A stretch of 64,000 nucleotides of DNA from Streptomyces sp. NBC_01497 (GTDB lineage: Bacteria; Actinomycetota; Actinomycetes; Streptomycetales; Streptomycetaceae), in assembly GCF_036250695.1 (NCBI RefSeq), contig NZ_CP109427.1, positions 5,022,001 to 5,086,000 of the forward strand. Reading direction: 5' to 3'. The notes under the pieces were generated by a model. It saw only the letters and a program-made list of their open reading frames with translations, made no database searches and had not been told where the DNA came from. A program made the position numbers and the translations under genes. Positions 48,665 to 57,326 of the stretch are shown here, in pieces (the first letter of the stretch is position 1; every line of letters begins with the position of its first letter).

Positions 48665-48742
48665 GGCGGCCCAGCGGGTAACCGTCACCTGGGGCGGCCG
48701 GACGGATCGCCCGTACAGGGACGCGATCGGGTGGAGGGGCGG

Positions 48743-49558
48743 ATGACGTCACGTCGAAGCGGGCGCGGCACGCGGGGCGCGGGGGTGGTGACGCTGGTGG
48801 CTGCGGCGCTGCTGTTCGCCGGGTGCAGGGCACAACTCCAGGGCGGCGGTGCGCCGTCGCCGGGCGGCGACCCCTCCACGGCCACCGGCGCCGCGGCGGC
48901 CGGCGGCGGGGAGCGGGGCGGTGACTTCGGGGTCAGCCCGCTCACCAACACCGACGGTACGAAGCGGGGCCTCGCCCCCCTCACCTCGGCCGGCGACCGC
49001 AAGGCCGGCCTCGCCGTCATCGACAAGGTCGCCACCAAGGGACGCGGCCCCAAGACCGGTTACGACCGCGACGAGTTCGGCTATGCCTGGATGGACTCGG
49101 CGAGCGGCGTGCCGGACGCGCACAACGGGTGCGATACCCGCGACGACGTCCTGAAGCGCGACGGTGACGACGTGAAGTACCGTTCCGGCTCCGACTGCGT
49201 CCTGTCCTCGATGACGCTGCACGACCCGTACACCGGCAAGACCATCGACTGGCGCAAGACCAAGGCGACGGTCGTGCAGATCGACCACGTCATGCCGTTG
49301 TCGTACGACTGGCAGATGGGCGCCGCGCACTGGACGAAGGCCAAGCGCGAGCAGATCGCCAACGACCCGCTCAATCTCATCCCGGTGGACGGCTCCATGA
49401 ACGAGTCGAAGAGCGACTCCGGCCCCGCGTCCTGGCTGCCTCCGAACACATCGATCCGTTGCTCGTACGCGGTCCGTTTCGCGCAGGTCTCGCTCAAGTA
49501 CGAGCTGCCCGTGACGACGGCCGACAAGAGCGCGATGGCCCGCCAGTGCGGGGGCTGA
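48743..49558 (+). CDS. Secreted HNH nuclease-like lipoprotein (DUF1524)
   Basis: The 271-residue protein has a lipoprotein signal (GAGVVTLVAAALLFAGC) and a Gly/Ala-rich spacer. A DUF1524-type HNH domain follows, with VVQIDHVMPLSYDWQMGAAH (DHV-PLS) and NDPLNLIPVDGSMNESKSDS (N-LN ... N-x-x-K-x-D), which together are the His-Asn-His nuclease core of GmrSD-like proteins. It would act on DNA outside the cell or in the wall. Paired Cys in GCDTRDD and DCVLSS may form a disulphide. GGAGGGG precedes ATG. Confidence 0.86.
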   Translation: MTSRRSGRGTRGAGVVTLVAAALLFAGCRAQLQGGGAPSPGGDPSTATGAAAAGGGERGGDFGVSPLTNTDGTKRGLAPLTSAGDRKAGLAVIDKVATKGRGPKTGYDRDEFGYAWMDSASGVPDAHNGCDTRDDVLKRDGDDVKYRSGSDCVLSSMTLHDPYTGKTIDWRKTKATVVQIDHVMPLSYDWQMGAAHWTKAKREQIANDPLNLIPVDGSMNESKSDSGPASWLPPNTSIRCSYAVRFAQVSLKYELPVTTADKSAMARQCGG

Positions 49559-49612
49559 GCGCGGCGACGCCAGGCGCCGCGCACGGCCCGTCGGGCGCGG
49601 GACGCCTGAGCC

Positions 49613-50140
49613 TCAGGGTGTGCTGATGTCGAGCACCGCCGTGCCGCGCGCCGCTCGGCGGACCGTCACGTCGATCGTCGTGCCGTTCGTCAGGATGCGG
49701 CCGTGGCCGCCCGGGCCGGTCAGCGACATGGCGGTCCGCGACCCGTTGGCCGATTCGGTCAGCAGGACCGTGGAGCCGCTGACGGACGCGTGCAGGACGC
49801 GGTGCCCGACGCGGATCGCGGCCGGGGCGTCCACCAGGACCTGGCAACCGCCGTCCGCGCACGCCGCGTAGTTCCGTCCGTCGCGGGCGTCCGTCGCGGG
49901 CGGGGTACCCGGCTCCTTCGGCGCGGAGGTGGGGGGCACGGGCGGAGCCGAGGCGGGCGCGCCGCCGGTGGGAGGCGCCGTCGGGCCGGGGGGCTTCGGA
50001 TCGTCGGAGGGACGGGACGCGGGGTGCGCCGTACAGCCTGTCAGGGCCGCCGCCGCGAGGAGGGCGCCCGCGGCGCTCACCGCAAGGACGCTCACGCGCG
50101 CGGGTCGTACGGGCATCGCGGGCCGTGCTGACGTCGCCAT
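49613..50140 (-). CDS. Lipoprotein of unknown function
   Basis: The 175-residue protein has a lipoprotein signal ending in ALTGC (about residue 34) and a Pro-rich spacer (KPPGPTAPPTGG to APKEPGTPPAT). A small beta-rich domain follows: NYAACADGGCQVLVDAPAAI, GSTVLLTES, TIDVTVRRAARGTAVLDIST. Two close Cys (ACADGGC) may be bridged. No family is assigned. The start has no strong ribosome site; ATG 50140 was chosen because the signal peptide begins there. Confidence 0.75.
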   Translation of the reverse strand: MATSARPAMPVRPARVSVLAVSAAGALLAAAALTGCTAHPASRPSDDPKPPGPTAPPTGGAPASAPPVPPTSAPKEPGTPPATDARDGRNYAACADGGCQVLVDAPAAIRVGHRVLHASVSGSTVLLTESANGSRTAMSLTGPGGHGRILTNGTTIDVTVRRAARGTAVLDISTP

Positions 50141-50394
50141 GGCCGGGACGCTAGCGGGGGCGGAGGGCTCCGAGCCCGCGCGTCGGCGGTTCTTCGCCCG
50201 GACGAGTGGGGTGAGCGCCCGGTGTTGCCGGGCGCCCCCGTGCCCCCACGACCCCGTGACCTTGGCACCCCGCCACCCCACCACCCCGCCACCCCGTCAC
50301 CCAGGCGCCCCGCGCCCTTGGCACCCCGTCACCCAGGCACTCCCACCGCGTCTCCCCACCCCGTCGTCCCACCGCATGGCCCCGAACGCGGGAC

Positions 50395-50435
50395 ACCCCG
50401 CTGGGACCGCCCCCCCGAAGCGGTCCCACCGGGGT
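50395..50435 (-). terminator. First hairpin of a tandem terminator
   Basis: Arms 50395-50410 and 50420-50435 pair with one C-C mismatch around a 9-base loop. It lies downstream of the leftward DUF4190/DUF4352 gene. Confidence 0.6.
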
Positions 50436-50438
50436 GCT

Positions 50439-50461
50439 GCCGGGCGGCCTGGCCGCCCGGC
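50439..50461 (-). terminator. Second hairpin of a tandem terminator
   Basis: A perfect 10-base stem (GCCGGGCGGC with its complement) has a 3-base loop, just 5 bases after the stop of the leftward gene. Confidence 0.7.
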
Positions 50462-50465
50462 GGGT

Positions 50466-51443
50466 TCAGAACGTCAGGTCCCACTGCGTCTCGTTGTACG
50501 AGAGGCCGGGGGAGAACTGCACCGTGAGGTCCTTCGCGTCGCCCGGGGCGTCGAAGGCGAACACCGCGGTGGCCTTGTGGCCGGGCAGGACCTGGCCGCT
50601 GAATCCCTCGCCGACGCTGTTGTCGAAGATCTCGGTGGCCTCGCGGCCGTCCGCGCCGGCCCGGGCCGCGACCGTGGTGAGCGTCGCGTCGTACTTCTTC
50701 TTGCCCTTGTTGTCGATCGTGACCGTCACCTTGTACGCGTGGTTGCCCGCCTTGTGGCCGATGGCGTACGCGTCGGGGGTATAGGGCTGTGCCGCGCCGA
50801 TCGTGACGTTCAGGTCGTCGTCGTAGACGGCGGTGTCGCCCGGGGCGAGCGGCTTGTCCTTGGAGCCGACGCCCGCCTTCCCGCTGTCGGTGTCGCCGCC
50901 CTTCGCCGTGCCCGCGCTCCCGCCGGTGCCCGGGTGGGGCTTCGCCGAGGCCGAACTGCCGGACGTGGCCTGGTCGATCTGGTCCACCGCGTCGCCCACC
51001 GCCTTGAAGGTGATGACCGCGCCGATCACCGCCACGATCATCGCGATCAGGCCGAGCAGGGCGCCGATCGTCGCGACGCGCTTGTTGGTGGCGTCGCCGC
51101 GCTTGGCCCTGCCCCGGCCGGCGAGCCCCAGGATCAGGCCGATCAGGCCGAGCAGTCCCGCCAGCCAGAAGAGGATGGGGACGATTCCGCTGAGGGCACC
51201 CACGATTCCGAGGATCAGGGCGGTGGTCCCGAGCCCGTTGCGGGCCTGCTGCGCCCGGTGGGGGCCCTGCGCCTGCGGGTCCGGCGGGAACGGGGTTCCC
51301 GGGCCGGGGACCTGGGTGCGGCCATGTCCGGCCGGCGCCCGCCGTGCCGCGTGGCCCTCCGGACCCCAGGGGTCCTGCCCGCCGAGCCCGTCGGGTCCGT
51401 ACGGCTGCTGAGGATTCTGCGGGTCCTGCGTGTTGTGGGACAT
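50466..51443 (-). CDS. DUF4190/DUF4352 membrane-anchored protein
   Basis: The 325-residue protein begins with a Pro/Gln/Gly-rich cytoplasmic part. A DUF4190 membrane unit follows (LGTTALILGIVGALSGIVPI, LLGLIGLILGLAGRGRA, ATIGALLGLIAMIVAVIGAV). After a Gly/Ser-rich spacer comes an outer DUF4352-type immunoglobulin-like domain (VTVTIDNKGKKKYDATLTTV, ATAVFAFDAPGDAKDLTVQF). AGGGGGG precedes ATG. The role of the family is unknown. Confidence 0.85.
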   Translation of the reverse strand: MSHNTQDPQNPQQPYGPDGLGGQDPWGPEGHAARRAPAGHGRTQVPGPGTPFPPDPQAQGPHRAQQARNGLGTTALILGIVGALSGIVPILFWLAGLLGLIGLILGLAGRGRAKRGDATNKRVATIGALLGLIAMIVAVIGAVITFKAVGDAVDQIDQATSGSSASAKPHPGTGGSAGTAKGGDTDSGKAGVGSKDKPLAPGDTAVYDDDLNVTIGAAQPYTPDAYAIGHKAGNHAYKVTVTIDNKGKKKYDATLTTVAARAGADGREATEIFDNSVGEGFSGQVLPGHKATAVFAFDAPGDAKDLTVQFSPGLSYNETQWDLTF

Positions 51444-51624
51444 GGGTCCCCCCCTTTTCTCCGGGACTGACGAGGTCCCCTGTAGCGATGGGTCAATGAC
51501 AACAGAAGCTGTGAACCGAGTCAACACGAAAAATGATGCGAGTTGAGCTTTCGACTGTGAATGGCCCCCGCTAGATCGGCGCCTGTATGCTCAGCGCCAC
51601 ACCGGACGCATCAGGAGGCAGCCC

Positions 51625-53850
51625 GTGCCGGAGAACGCGACAGAGGTGACGGCCGCCGGGATCGCCCGGCTCGCCGGGGTCGGACGCGCCGCCGTCAGCA
51701 ATTGGCGCCGCCGGCACGCCGACTTCCCGCTGCCCGTGGGCGGCACCGAGACGAGCCCCTCGTTCGCCCTCTCCGACGTCGAGCAATGGCTGCGCGCCCA
51801 GGGCAAGCTCGCCGCGGTACCGCCCCGCGAACGCGTCTGGCAGGAACTGGCCGGCGACCCGGCGGGTGCCGCCGCCGCGCTCGTGCGGGTCGGCTGCGTG
51901 CTGGTGCTCGTACGGGAGAAGCCGCAGGACTGGCGGAAGCTCGCCGAGGGCGACGACGACGACCTCGCGCGCGGCCTGCCGGGCGCGCTGGACGCCGTCC
52001 TCGCCGGGCGCCTCGCAGCCGGGTCCGCCGCGCCCGGCCGGTCCGTCGTGCACACCCCGTCGGCCCGTCAACTACGGCCAAGCATCGCCCTGTTGAGGGG
52101 TGCCGCGGAACTCGCCGGTGAACTCGGCGCCACGGAGGCCTTCGAGTTCCTGCTCGGCCGCTACCTGGACGCCAACCCCCGGCAGTACACACTCACCCCC
52201 GCCGACACCGCGTCCCTGATGGCCGCGCTCGCCGGCGTCCGCACCGACGCGCCCGCAGGCGCCCCGGCCGCCGGTTCCGGCGATGCCCCGGACGACGGAG
52301 CCGCCGGCGGCGTCACCGTCCTCGACCCCGCGTCCGGCACGGGCTCGCTGCTGTGCGCCGTCACCCGCCCCGGCGCGCTCCTCGCCCAGGAGTCCGCGCC
52401 GGAACTCGCCGCGCTCACCGCGCTCCGGCTTGTCCTGCGCACCGATCCCGGCGCCACGCGCGTCGAGGTCGCCGCCGGGGACACCCTCAGGGACGACGCG
52501 TTCGGGCGTCTCGCCGCCGACGCCGTGCTGTGCCACCCGCCGTTCAACGAACGCAACTGGGGCCACGACGAACTCGCCTACGACCCGCGCTGGGAGTACG
52601 GCTTCCCGGCCCGCACCGAATCCGAACTCGCCTGGGTCCAGCACGCCCTCGCCCGGCTGCGCCCCGGCGGCACCGCCGTCCTGCTGATGCCGCCCGCCGC
52701 CGCCTCCCGCCGCTCCGGCCGCCGGGTACGGGCCGACCTGCTGCGCCGGGGGGCGCTGCGCGCGGTCGTCGCCCTGCCGGCCGGGGCCGCGCCGCCCTAC
52801 GGCGTCCCCCTGCACCTGTGGGTGCTGCGCCGCCCCGACGCCACGGGGACCTCGCCCGAACTCCTCCTCGTCGACACCGCACGCGCGGCCGAGGACCCCG
52901 GCGGCCGGGACGAGCACACCTACCCCCGGGGCCTCAACGGCCCCCAGGGCGCCTCCGGTCACCCCGGGTACGGCGCGGGCCGGGGCGGCCGCGACGACCT
53001 CGGCCGGGCCGCGGTCCACGCCACCGCCCTGGACTCCTGGCGCGCCTTCGACCGCGACGGCACCCTCGCCGGGCGCCCCGGCGTCAGCCGCTCGATGCCC
53101 GTCATCGACCTGCTCGACGACGACGTCGACCTGGCCCCGGCCCGCCACCTGCCGCCCCCCGCCGCACCCGGCGGCGCCGCCGAACTCGGCGAACTGCGCG
53201 AGAGGGTGGCCGAGGCCCTGCGCCGGACGGTCGAGCTCACCCCGGCCCCCGCCGAGGGCCCGGACGGGCCGCCGGGCGCCCCGGCCCGCCGTACGTCCAC
53301 CACCGTCGGCGAACTCGCCCGCACCGGCGCGCTGGAACTGCGCTCGGGCGGTGCGGGCACCGGTCCCGCGGGACCCGTCCGCGTCCTGACCGAAGGGGAC
53401 GTCCTCAGCGGCGGCGCCCCCTCCGGTGCCCTGCCGGAGGGGCCCGGTGAGGAACCCGTCCTCGTGCGCGCGGGTGACGTGGTCGTCCCCGTCCTCGGCG
53501 GCGGTTCCGTCGCACGCGTCGTGGACGACGCCTGCGCGGGCGCCGCACTCGGCCGCAACCTCCAACTGCTGCGCCCCGACCCGGCCGCACTCGACCCCTG
53601 GTTCCTCGCCGGTTTCCTGCGCGGCACCGCCAACAACCGGCAGGCCAGCAGCTACGCGTCCACCGCGACCCGGCTCGACGTACGCCGTCTCCAACTGCCC
53701 CGCCTACCGCTGGTGGACCAGCGCCGGTACGGCGAACGCTTCCGTGCCCTGGCCGCGTTCGAGGACGAACTGCGCGGCGCTGCCCGGCTCGGGGACCAGC
53801 TCGTACGGGCGCTGTACGACGGCCTGACCGACGGTTCGCTGACGGTGTGA
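51625..53850 (+). CDS. N-6 DNA methylase-like protein with HTH and a degenerate catalytic motif
   Basis: The 741-residue protein has an N-terminal HTH (EVTAAGIARLAGVGRAAVSN WRRR). The type I-like N6-adenine methylase domain has motif I VTVLDPASGTGSLL, but motif IV reads LCHPPFNERNWG, with His304 where Asn or Asp is expected in (N/D)PP(F/Y). The C-terminal part resembles an HsdS recognition domain (VRAGDVVVPVLGGGSVARVV, NLQLLRPDPAALDPWFLAGF). No restriction subunit lies nearby. AGGAGG is placed well before GTG 51625. It may bind DNA without methylating it. Confidence 0.82.
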   Translation: MPENATEVTAAGIARLAGVGRAAVSNWRRRHADFPLPVGGTETSPSFALSDVEQWLRAQGKLAAVPPRERVWQELAGDPAGAAAALVRVGCVLVLVREKPQDWRKLAEGDDDDLARGLPGALDAVLAGRLAAGSAAPGRSVVHTPSARQLRPSIALLRGAAELAGELGATEAFEFLLGRYLDANPRQYTLTPADTASLMAALAGVRTDAPAGAPAAGSGDAPDDGAAGGVTVLDPASGTGSLLCAVTRPGALLAQESAPELAALTALRLVLRTDPGATRVEVAAGDTLRDDAFGRLAADAVLCHPPFNERNWGHDELAYDPRWEYGFPARTESELAWVQHALARLRPGGTAVLLMPPAAASRRSGRRVRADLLRRGALRAVVALPAGAAPPYGVPLHLWVLRRPDATGTSPELLLVDTARAAEDPGGRDEHTYPRGLNGPQGASGHPGYGAGRGGRDDLGRAAVHATALDSWRAFDRDGTLAGRPGVSRSMPVIDLLDDDVDLAPARHLPPPAAPGGAAELGELRERVAEALRRTVELTPAPAEGPDGPPGAPARRTSTTVGELARTGALELRSGGAGTGPAGPVRVLTEGDVLSGGAPSGALPEGPGEEPVLVRAGDVVVPVLGGGSVARVVDDACAGAALGRNLQLLRPDPAALDPWFLAGFLRGTANNRQASSYASTATRLDVRRLQLPRLPLVDQRRYGERFRALAAFEDELRGAARLGDQLVRALYDGLTDGSLTV

Positions 53851-54040
53851 CAGGGCGCGGGGCCCGGCCGCGCGGGACCTGTGGGGCACCCGGGACGCGG
53901 GGGAGTGTGACGGGGCCGACAGTGCGCTTCGCGCGGTCCCGTACAACCCCGGGGCGGTTGTCCGTGTCGGTGTATACGCTCAGCTCGTGTCCCACGCGTT
54001 CCCGCCCCCGTCCCCGTCGTCCGACGTCCGAGGAGCCCCG

Positions 54041-54766
54041 ATGTACGGTGCCGTGCAGCCGCCCCCGGCCCGGACGCGCGCCGCTCGCGCGGGGGTTGTC
54101 GCGGTGCGCGTCCTGCTGACGGCGTGCGCGCCGCTCACGATCGGGCTGCTGGCGTGCGCCCCGCTGTTCAGGATCGCGGTGCTGCGCCGCCGGTGGTGGG
54201 ACTGGACCCTCGCCTGGGCCGCGTTCCCGGTGGCGTGCGGGCTGTTCTCCGTGGTCGGCACCTTGCCGGAGGACGCGGTCGGGACGAACGTCTCGATGTG
54301 CTCGCTGCTGCTCATCGGGGTGGCCTCCGCCGTCTACTTCCTGGTGTTCGACCTGCGCCGCGACCAGCGTCCGAAGGTGGCAGGACCGGGGGCCTACGGA
54401 CCGGTGCCGGGGTACGGCTACCCCCCGTACACGACGGCGCCCATGACCCCGGGGTCGCCCGTGCCCCACGGCGCCCCGTACGCGCCGCCGCCCGGGGCCC
54501 CGGCTTTCGGGCCGCCGTCCTTCCCGTCCGCACCGCGGCCGGCGCCCCCGACGGCGCCGCCGCCCCACGGCTTCGGGAGCCCCCTCGCCCCCGCCGGAGC
54601 GCGCGGGGCCGTCCCCGGACCCGCGCACACGCCCCGCATCGACCAGGTGCGCGCCGAACTCGACGAGCTCAGCGACCTGCTCCGCAAGGACAGCGGCAAG
54701 GACCGGGGTACGGACCGGGGACCGGATCAGGGCCTGGGCGAGGGCAAGGACCAGGGCCTCCGGTGA
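54041..54766 (+). CDS. Membrane protein with Pro-rich tail, partner of the Ser/Thr kinase
   Basis: The 241-residue protein has three membrane segments (VVAVRVLLTACAPLTIGLLA, WTLAWAAFPVACGLFSVVGT, MCSLLLIGVASAVYFLVFDL). A Pro/Gly/Tyr-rich tail and a charged C-terminal helix follow (RIDQVRAELDELSDLLRKDS). ATG 54041 has GAGGAG 6 bases upstream; GTG 53987 would add 18 residues without a ribosome site. Its TGA overlaps the kinase GTG (GTGA), so it probably anchors or senses for the kinase. Confidence 0.75.
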   Translation: MYGAVQPPPARTRAARAGVVAVRVLLTACAPLTIGLLACAPLFRIAVLRRRWWDWTLAWAAFPVACGLFSVVGTLPEDAVGTNVSMCSLLLIGVASAVYFLVFDLRRDQRPKVAGPGAYGPVPGYGYPPYTTAPMTPGSPVPHGAPYAPPPGAPAFGPPSFPSAPRPAPPTAPPPHGFGSPLAPAGARGAVPGPAHTPRIDQVRAELDELSDLLRKDSGKDRGTDRGPDQGLGEGKDQGLR

Positions 54767-56304
54767 ACGGCCGTGTCATCGCGGCCCGTTACGAACTGTC
54801 CACCCTCATCGGGCAGGGCGGCATGGGCCAGGTGTGGACGGCGTACGACCAGCGGCTCGACCGCCGGGTCGCCGTGAAACTGCTGCGCCCCGACCTGATG
54901 GCGGGCGCCTCCGCGGCCGAGGACCTGCGCCGCCGCTTCGTGCGCGAGTGCCGGGTCACCGCGCAGGTCGACCACCCGGGCCTGGTCACCGTGCACGACG
55001 CGGGCGGCGACGGGGACGACCTCTACCTCGTCATGCAGTACGTCGAGGGCTCCGACCTCGCCGACCACCTCGCCGAACACGAGCCGTACCCCTGGCGGTG
55101 GGCCGTCTCCGTCGCCGCGCAGCTGTGCGGTGTACTGGCCGCCGTGCACGCGGTGCCGATCGTCCACCGGGACCTCAAGCCGCGCAACGTGATGGTGAAG
55201 CCGGACGGCACGGTGACCGTCCTCGACCTCGGTGTCGCGTCCGTCGTCGACGCCGACACCACCCGGCTCACCCACACCGGATCGCCCATCGGCAGCCCCG
55301 CGTACATGGCGCCTGAACAGGCGATGGGGGGCGCGGTCGGGCCGGCCACCGACCTGTACGCGCTCGGCATCCTGCTGCACGAACTCCTGGGCGGCGAGAC
55401 GCCGTTCGCCGGCACGACCGTCCTGGGCGTGCTGCACCGCCACCTGTACGAGGCGCCCAGGCCGCTGCGCAGCCTGCGGCCCGAGCTGCCGGAGAGCCTG
55501 GAGTCGCTGGTACTGCGGCTGCTCGCGAAGGACCCGCGGCACCGGCCGCCCGGCGCGCAGGCCGTCTACGAGCAGTTGGTGCCGCTGCTGCCGGCACCGG
55601 GCGGCCGGCCGGCCGGACCGCTCGACCCGGCGCGTCCTTTCCTGCGCCCGTACGCGCCCTGGCCGGACCGCGCGGCGGCGCCGCCCGCCCCGGCCGTACC
55701 GCCGCAGGCGCCCGGCCCCGGGGACGGCGGGCGGATCGACGTCGCGGCGGCCGTCGACGAGGTCAAGCGGCTGCTCGGCGAGGGCGGCATCACCCAGGCC
55801 GTGGACCTCCTCGGCTCGATCCTGCCCGCGGCGGCGGCCGAGCACGGCGAGGCGTCGCCCGTCGTGCGCATCCTGCGCAAGCAGTACGCGGCGACGCTGA
55901 TGGACGACGGCCAGTACCGCAGGGCGCTGCCCGAGCTGCGGCGCCTCGCCGCCGACCGCACGGCGCAGGCGGGCCCCGCCGACCCGGTGGCGCTGCGTTT
56001 CCGGCAGGACGTGGCCCGCTGCCTGGAGGAGCTGGGCGAGTCCGCCGCCGCGCTCACCGAGTACCGCGCCCTCCTGCCGTACTACGAGGGTGGCGGCGAG
56101 GCGCCGGGCGAGGGACGGGACGCCGCCTTCGAGGTGCGCCACCGGGTGGGCCAGCTGCTGCTGGCCCTCGGCGACGGGCCGTCGGCGCGGGCGCAGCTGA
56201 GCGCGCTGCAGTACGACGTGATCCGCGCGTACGGCGCGTACCACCCGCTGGCGGTGGAGGCGGGGCGTTCACTGGACCGTCTCGGGCGGCTCGACCCGCG
56301 CTGA
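54763..56304 (+). CDS. Soluble Ser/Thr protein kinase with C-terminal TPR-like region
   Basis: The 513-residue protein has a complete Hanks-type kinase domain: GQGGMGQVW (P-loop), AVKLLRPD (Lys), VHRDLKPRNVMV (catalytic loop), VLDLGVAS (DLG in place of DFG) and YMAPEQ. No membrane segment or PASTA repeat follows. Instead, after a Pro-rich linker, there are helical TPR-like repeats (LRKQYAATLMDDGQYRRALP, RFRQDVARCLEELGESAAAL TEY, ALGDGPSARAQLSAL). The overlapping upstream gene may supply the membrane part. Confidence 0.9.
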   Translation: MNGRVIAARYELSTLIGQGGMGQVWTAYDQRLDRRVAVKLLRPDLMAGASAAEDLRRRFVRECRVTAQVDHPGLVTVHDAGGDGDDLYLVMQYVEGSDLADHLAEHEPYPWRWAVSVAAQLCGVLAAVHAVPIVHRDLKPRNVMVKPDGTVTVLDLGVASVVDADTTRLTHTGSPIGSPAYMAPEQAMGGAVGPATDLYALGILLHELLGGETPFAGTTVLGVLHRHLYEAPRPLRSLRPELPESLESLVLRLLAKDPRHRPPGAQAVYEQLVPLLPAPGGRPAGPLDPARPFLRPYAPWPDRAAAPPAPAVPPQAPGPGDGGRIDVAAAVDEVKRLLGEGGITQAVDLLGSILPAAAAEHGEASPVVRILRKQYAATLMDDGQYRRALPELRRLAADRTAQAGPADPVALRFRQDVARCLEELGESAAALTEYRALLPYYEGGGEAPGEGRDAAFEVRHRVGQLLLALGDGPSARAQLSALQYDVIRAYGAYHPLAVEAGRSLDRLGRLDPR

Positions 56305-56336
56305 CCCGCACCGGCCTCGCGGCGGCCGGGTGCGGG
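56305..56336. terminator. Hairpin between the convergent kinase and methyltransferase genes
   Basis: CCCGCAC-CGGCC pairs with GGCCG-GTGCGGG with one bulged G, starting 1 base after the kinase stop. Confidence 0.55.
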
Positions 56337-56396
56337 CTGCCGCCCCCTGCACCGGCCCCGCCGCCCGCCCACACCTGCCGCTCCGCGCCCCCGGCG

Positions 56397-57317
56397 TCAG
56401 TCCCGTACGCGCAGGAAGGCCGAGGTCGACACCGCGCCGAGGAGTTCGAAGCGGGTGCCGCGCTGGGCCAGGTGTGCGTCGGTGGCGGTCTTGACGTGCC
56501 GCCACCGGTCGTCGCCGTAGTCGTCGACCACGACGACCCCGCCGGGCGCGGCGATCTTCTCCGCCCATTCCAGGTCGGCGCGCACCCCTTCGGCGGAGTG
56601 GTCGCCGTCCACGACGATGACGCCGTACTCGCGGTCCGAGACCTGGGCGCGTACGTCCTCGTCGCCGGAGAAGCCCTGGACGATCCTGGCCTCCGTGCCG
56701 GGCGCCCCGCCGAAGGCGAGGTTGGCGCGGACGATGTCCATGCGCACGGGCGTGCCGGTCGGGTCGGCGCCCTCGGGCGTGCCGGGCTGGAGCTGGCTGC
56801 CGGCCAGCGGGTCGACGATCGTCATGCGGGCCTCGATGCCCGCGCGGTGCAGCATCCGCAGCAGGGACGCCGAGAACAGGCCGTAGAGGGTGCCTATTTC
56901 GAGGACGTCGCGGTGTTCCTGCGGGGCGAGCAGGGGTGTCGCGGCGAGCTTGCCGCAGATGTTCTGGGTGGAGCCGGCGAGGCGGCCGACAGCGAGCATC
57001 TCCAGCGCGATCACATTGCGGTAGGCGGTCACGACGTTGCGCCGGGCGGTGCCCTTGGGCACTCCCGTCACGCGTGCGACCTGGCTGACCAACGTGTCGA
57101 GCTGGGCGGGCGTCGGGGTGCGGGGACCGCTGCGGGCCGTTCCGTCGACGAGCAGCGCGAGACCGTCGCGCTCCCCGCGCAGGGCCGCCACCTCCTTCCT
57201 CAGGGCTTCTATCTCGGGGCGCAGTCCCTTCATGTGGCGAGCCACACGACGGTCGACCAGTTCGGCGGCGGGTCGCACGACGCGCCGCGTGAGGGGATTC
57301 TTCGTGAGAGCGAACAC
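56397..57317 (-). CDS. Class I SAM-dependent methyltransferase
   Basis: The 306-residue protein has an N-terminal helical, partly coiled part (GLRPEIEALRKEVAALRGER). A Methyltransf_24-type domain follows, with VLEIGTLYGLFSASLLRMLH (motif I) and ARMTIVDPLAGSQ. The metal-binding-like VIVVDGDHSAEGVRADLEWA and GGVVVVDDYGDDRW are also present. Such enzymes often modify sugars or glycan precursors. It starts at GTG 57317, 9 bases after the YfhO-type gene, so the two form an operon. Confidence 0.82.
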   Translation of the reverse strand: MFALTKNPLTRRVVRPAAELVDRRVARHMKGLRPEIEALRKEVAALRGERDGLALLVDGTARSGPRTPTPAQLDTLVSQVARVTGVPKGTARRNVVTAYRNVIALEMLAVGRLAGSTQNICGKLAATPLLAPQEHRDVLEIGTLYGLFSASLLRMLHRAGIEARMTIVDPLAGSQLQPGTPEGADPTGTPVRMDIVRANLAFGGAPGTEARIVQGFSGDEDVRAQVSDREYGVIVVDGDHSAEGVRADLEWAEKIAAPGGVVVVDDYGDDRWRHVKTATDAHLAQRGTRFELLGAVSTSAFLRVRD

Positions 57318-57326
57318 GAGCGGAAC

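Larger units (their letters stand above)
50141..50465. other. C-rich low-complexity intergenic region with two hairpins
   Basis: No gene is visible. From about 50265 to 50350 the plus strand is a series of CACCCCG-like units, including two copies of CCTTGGCACCCCG. Two terminator-like hairpins lie at its right end. Confidence 0.5.
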
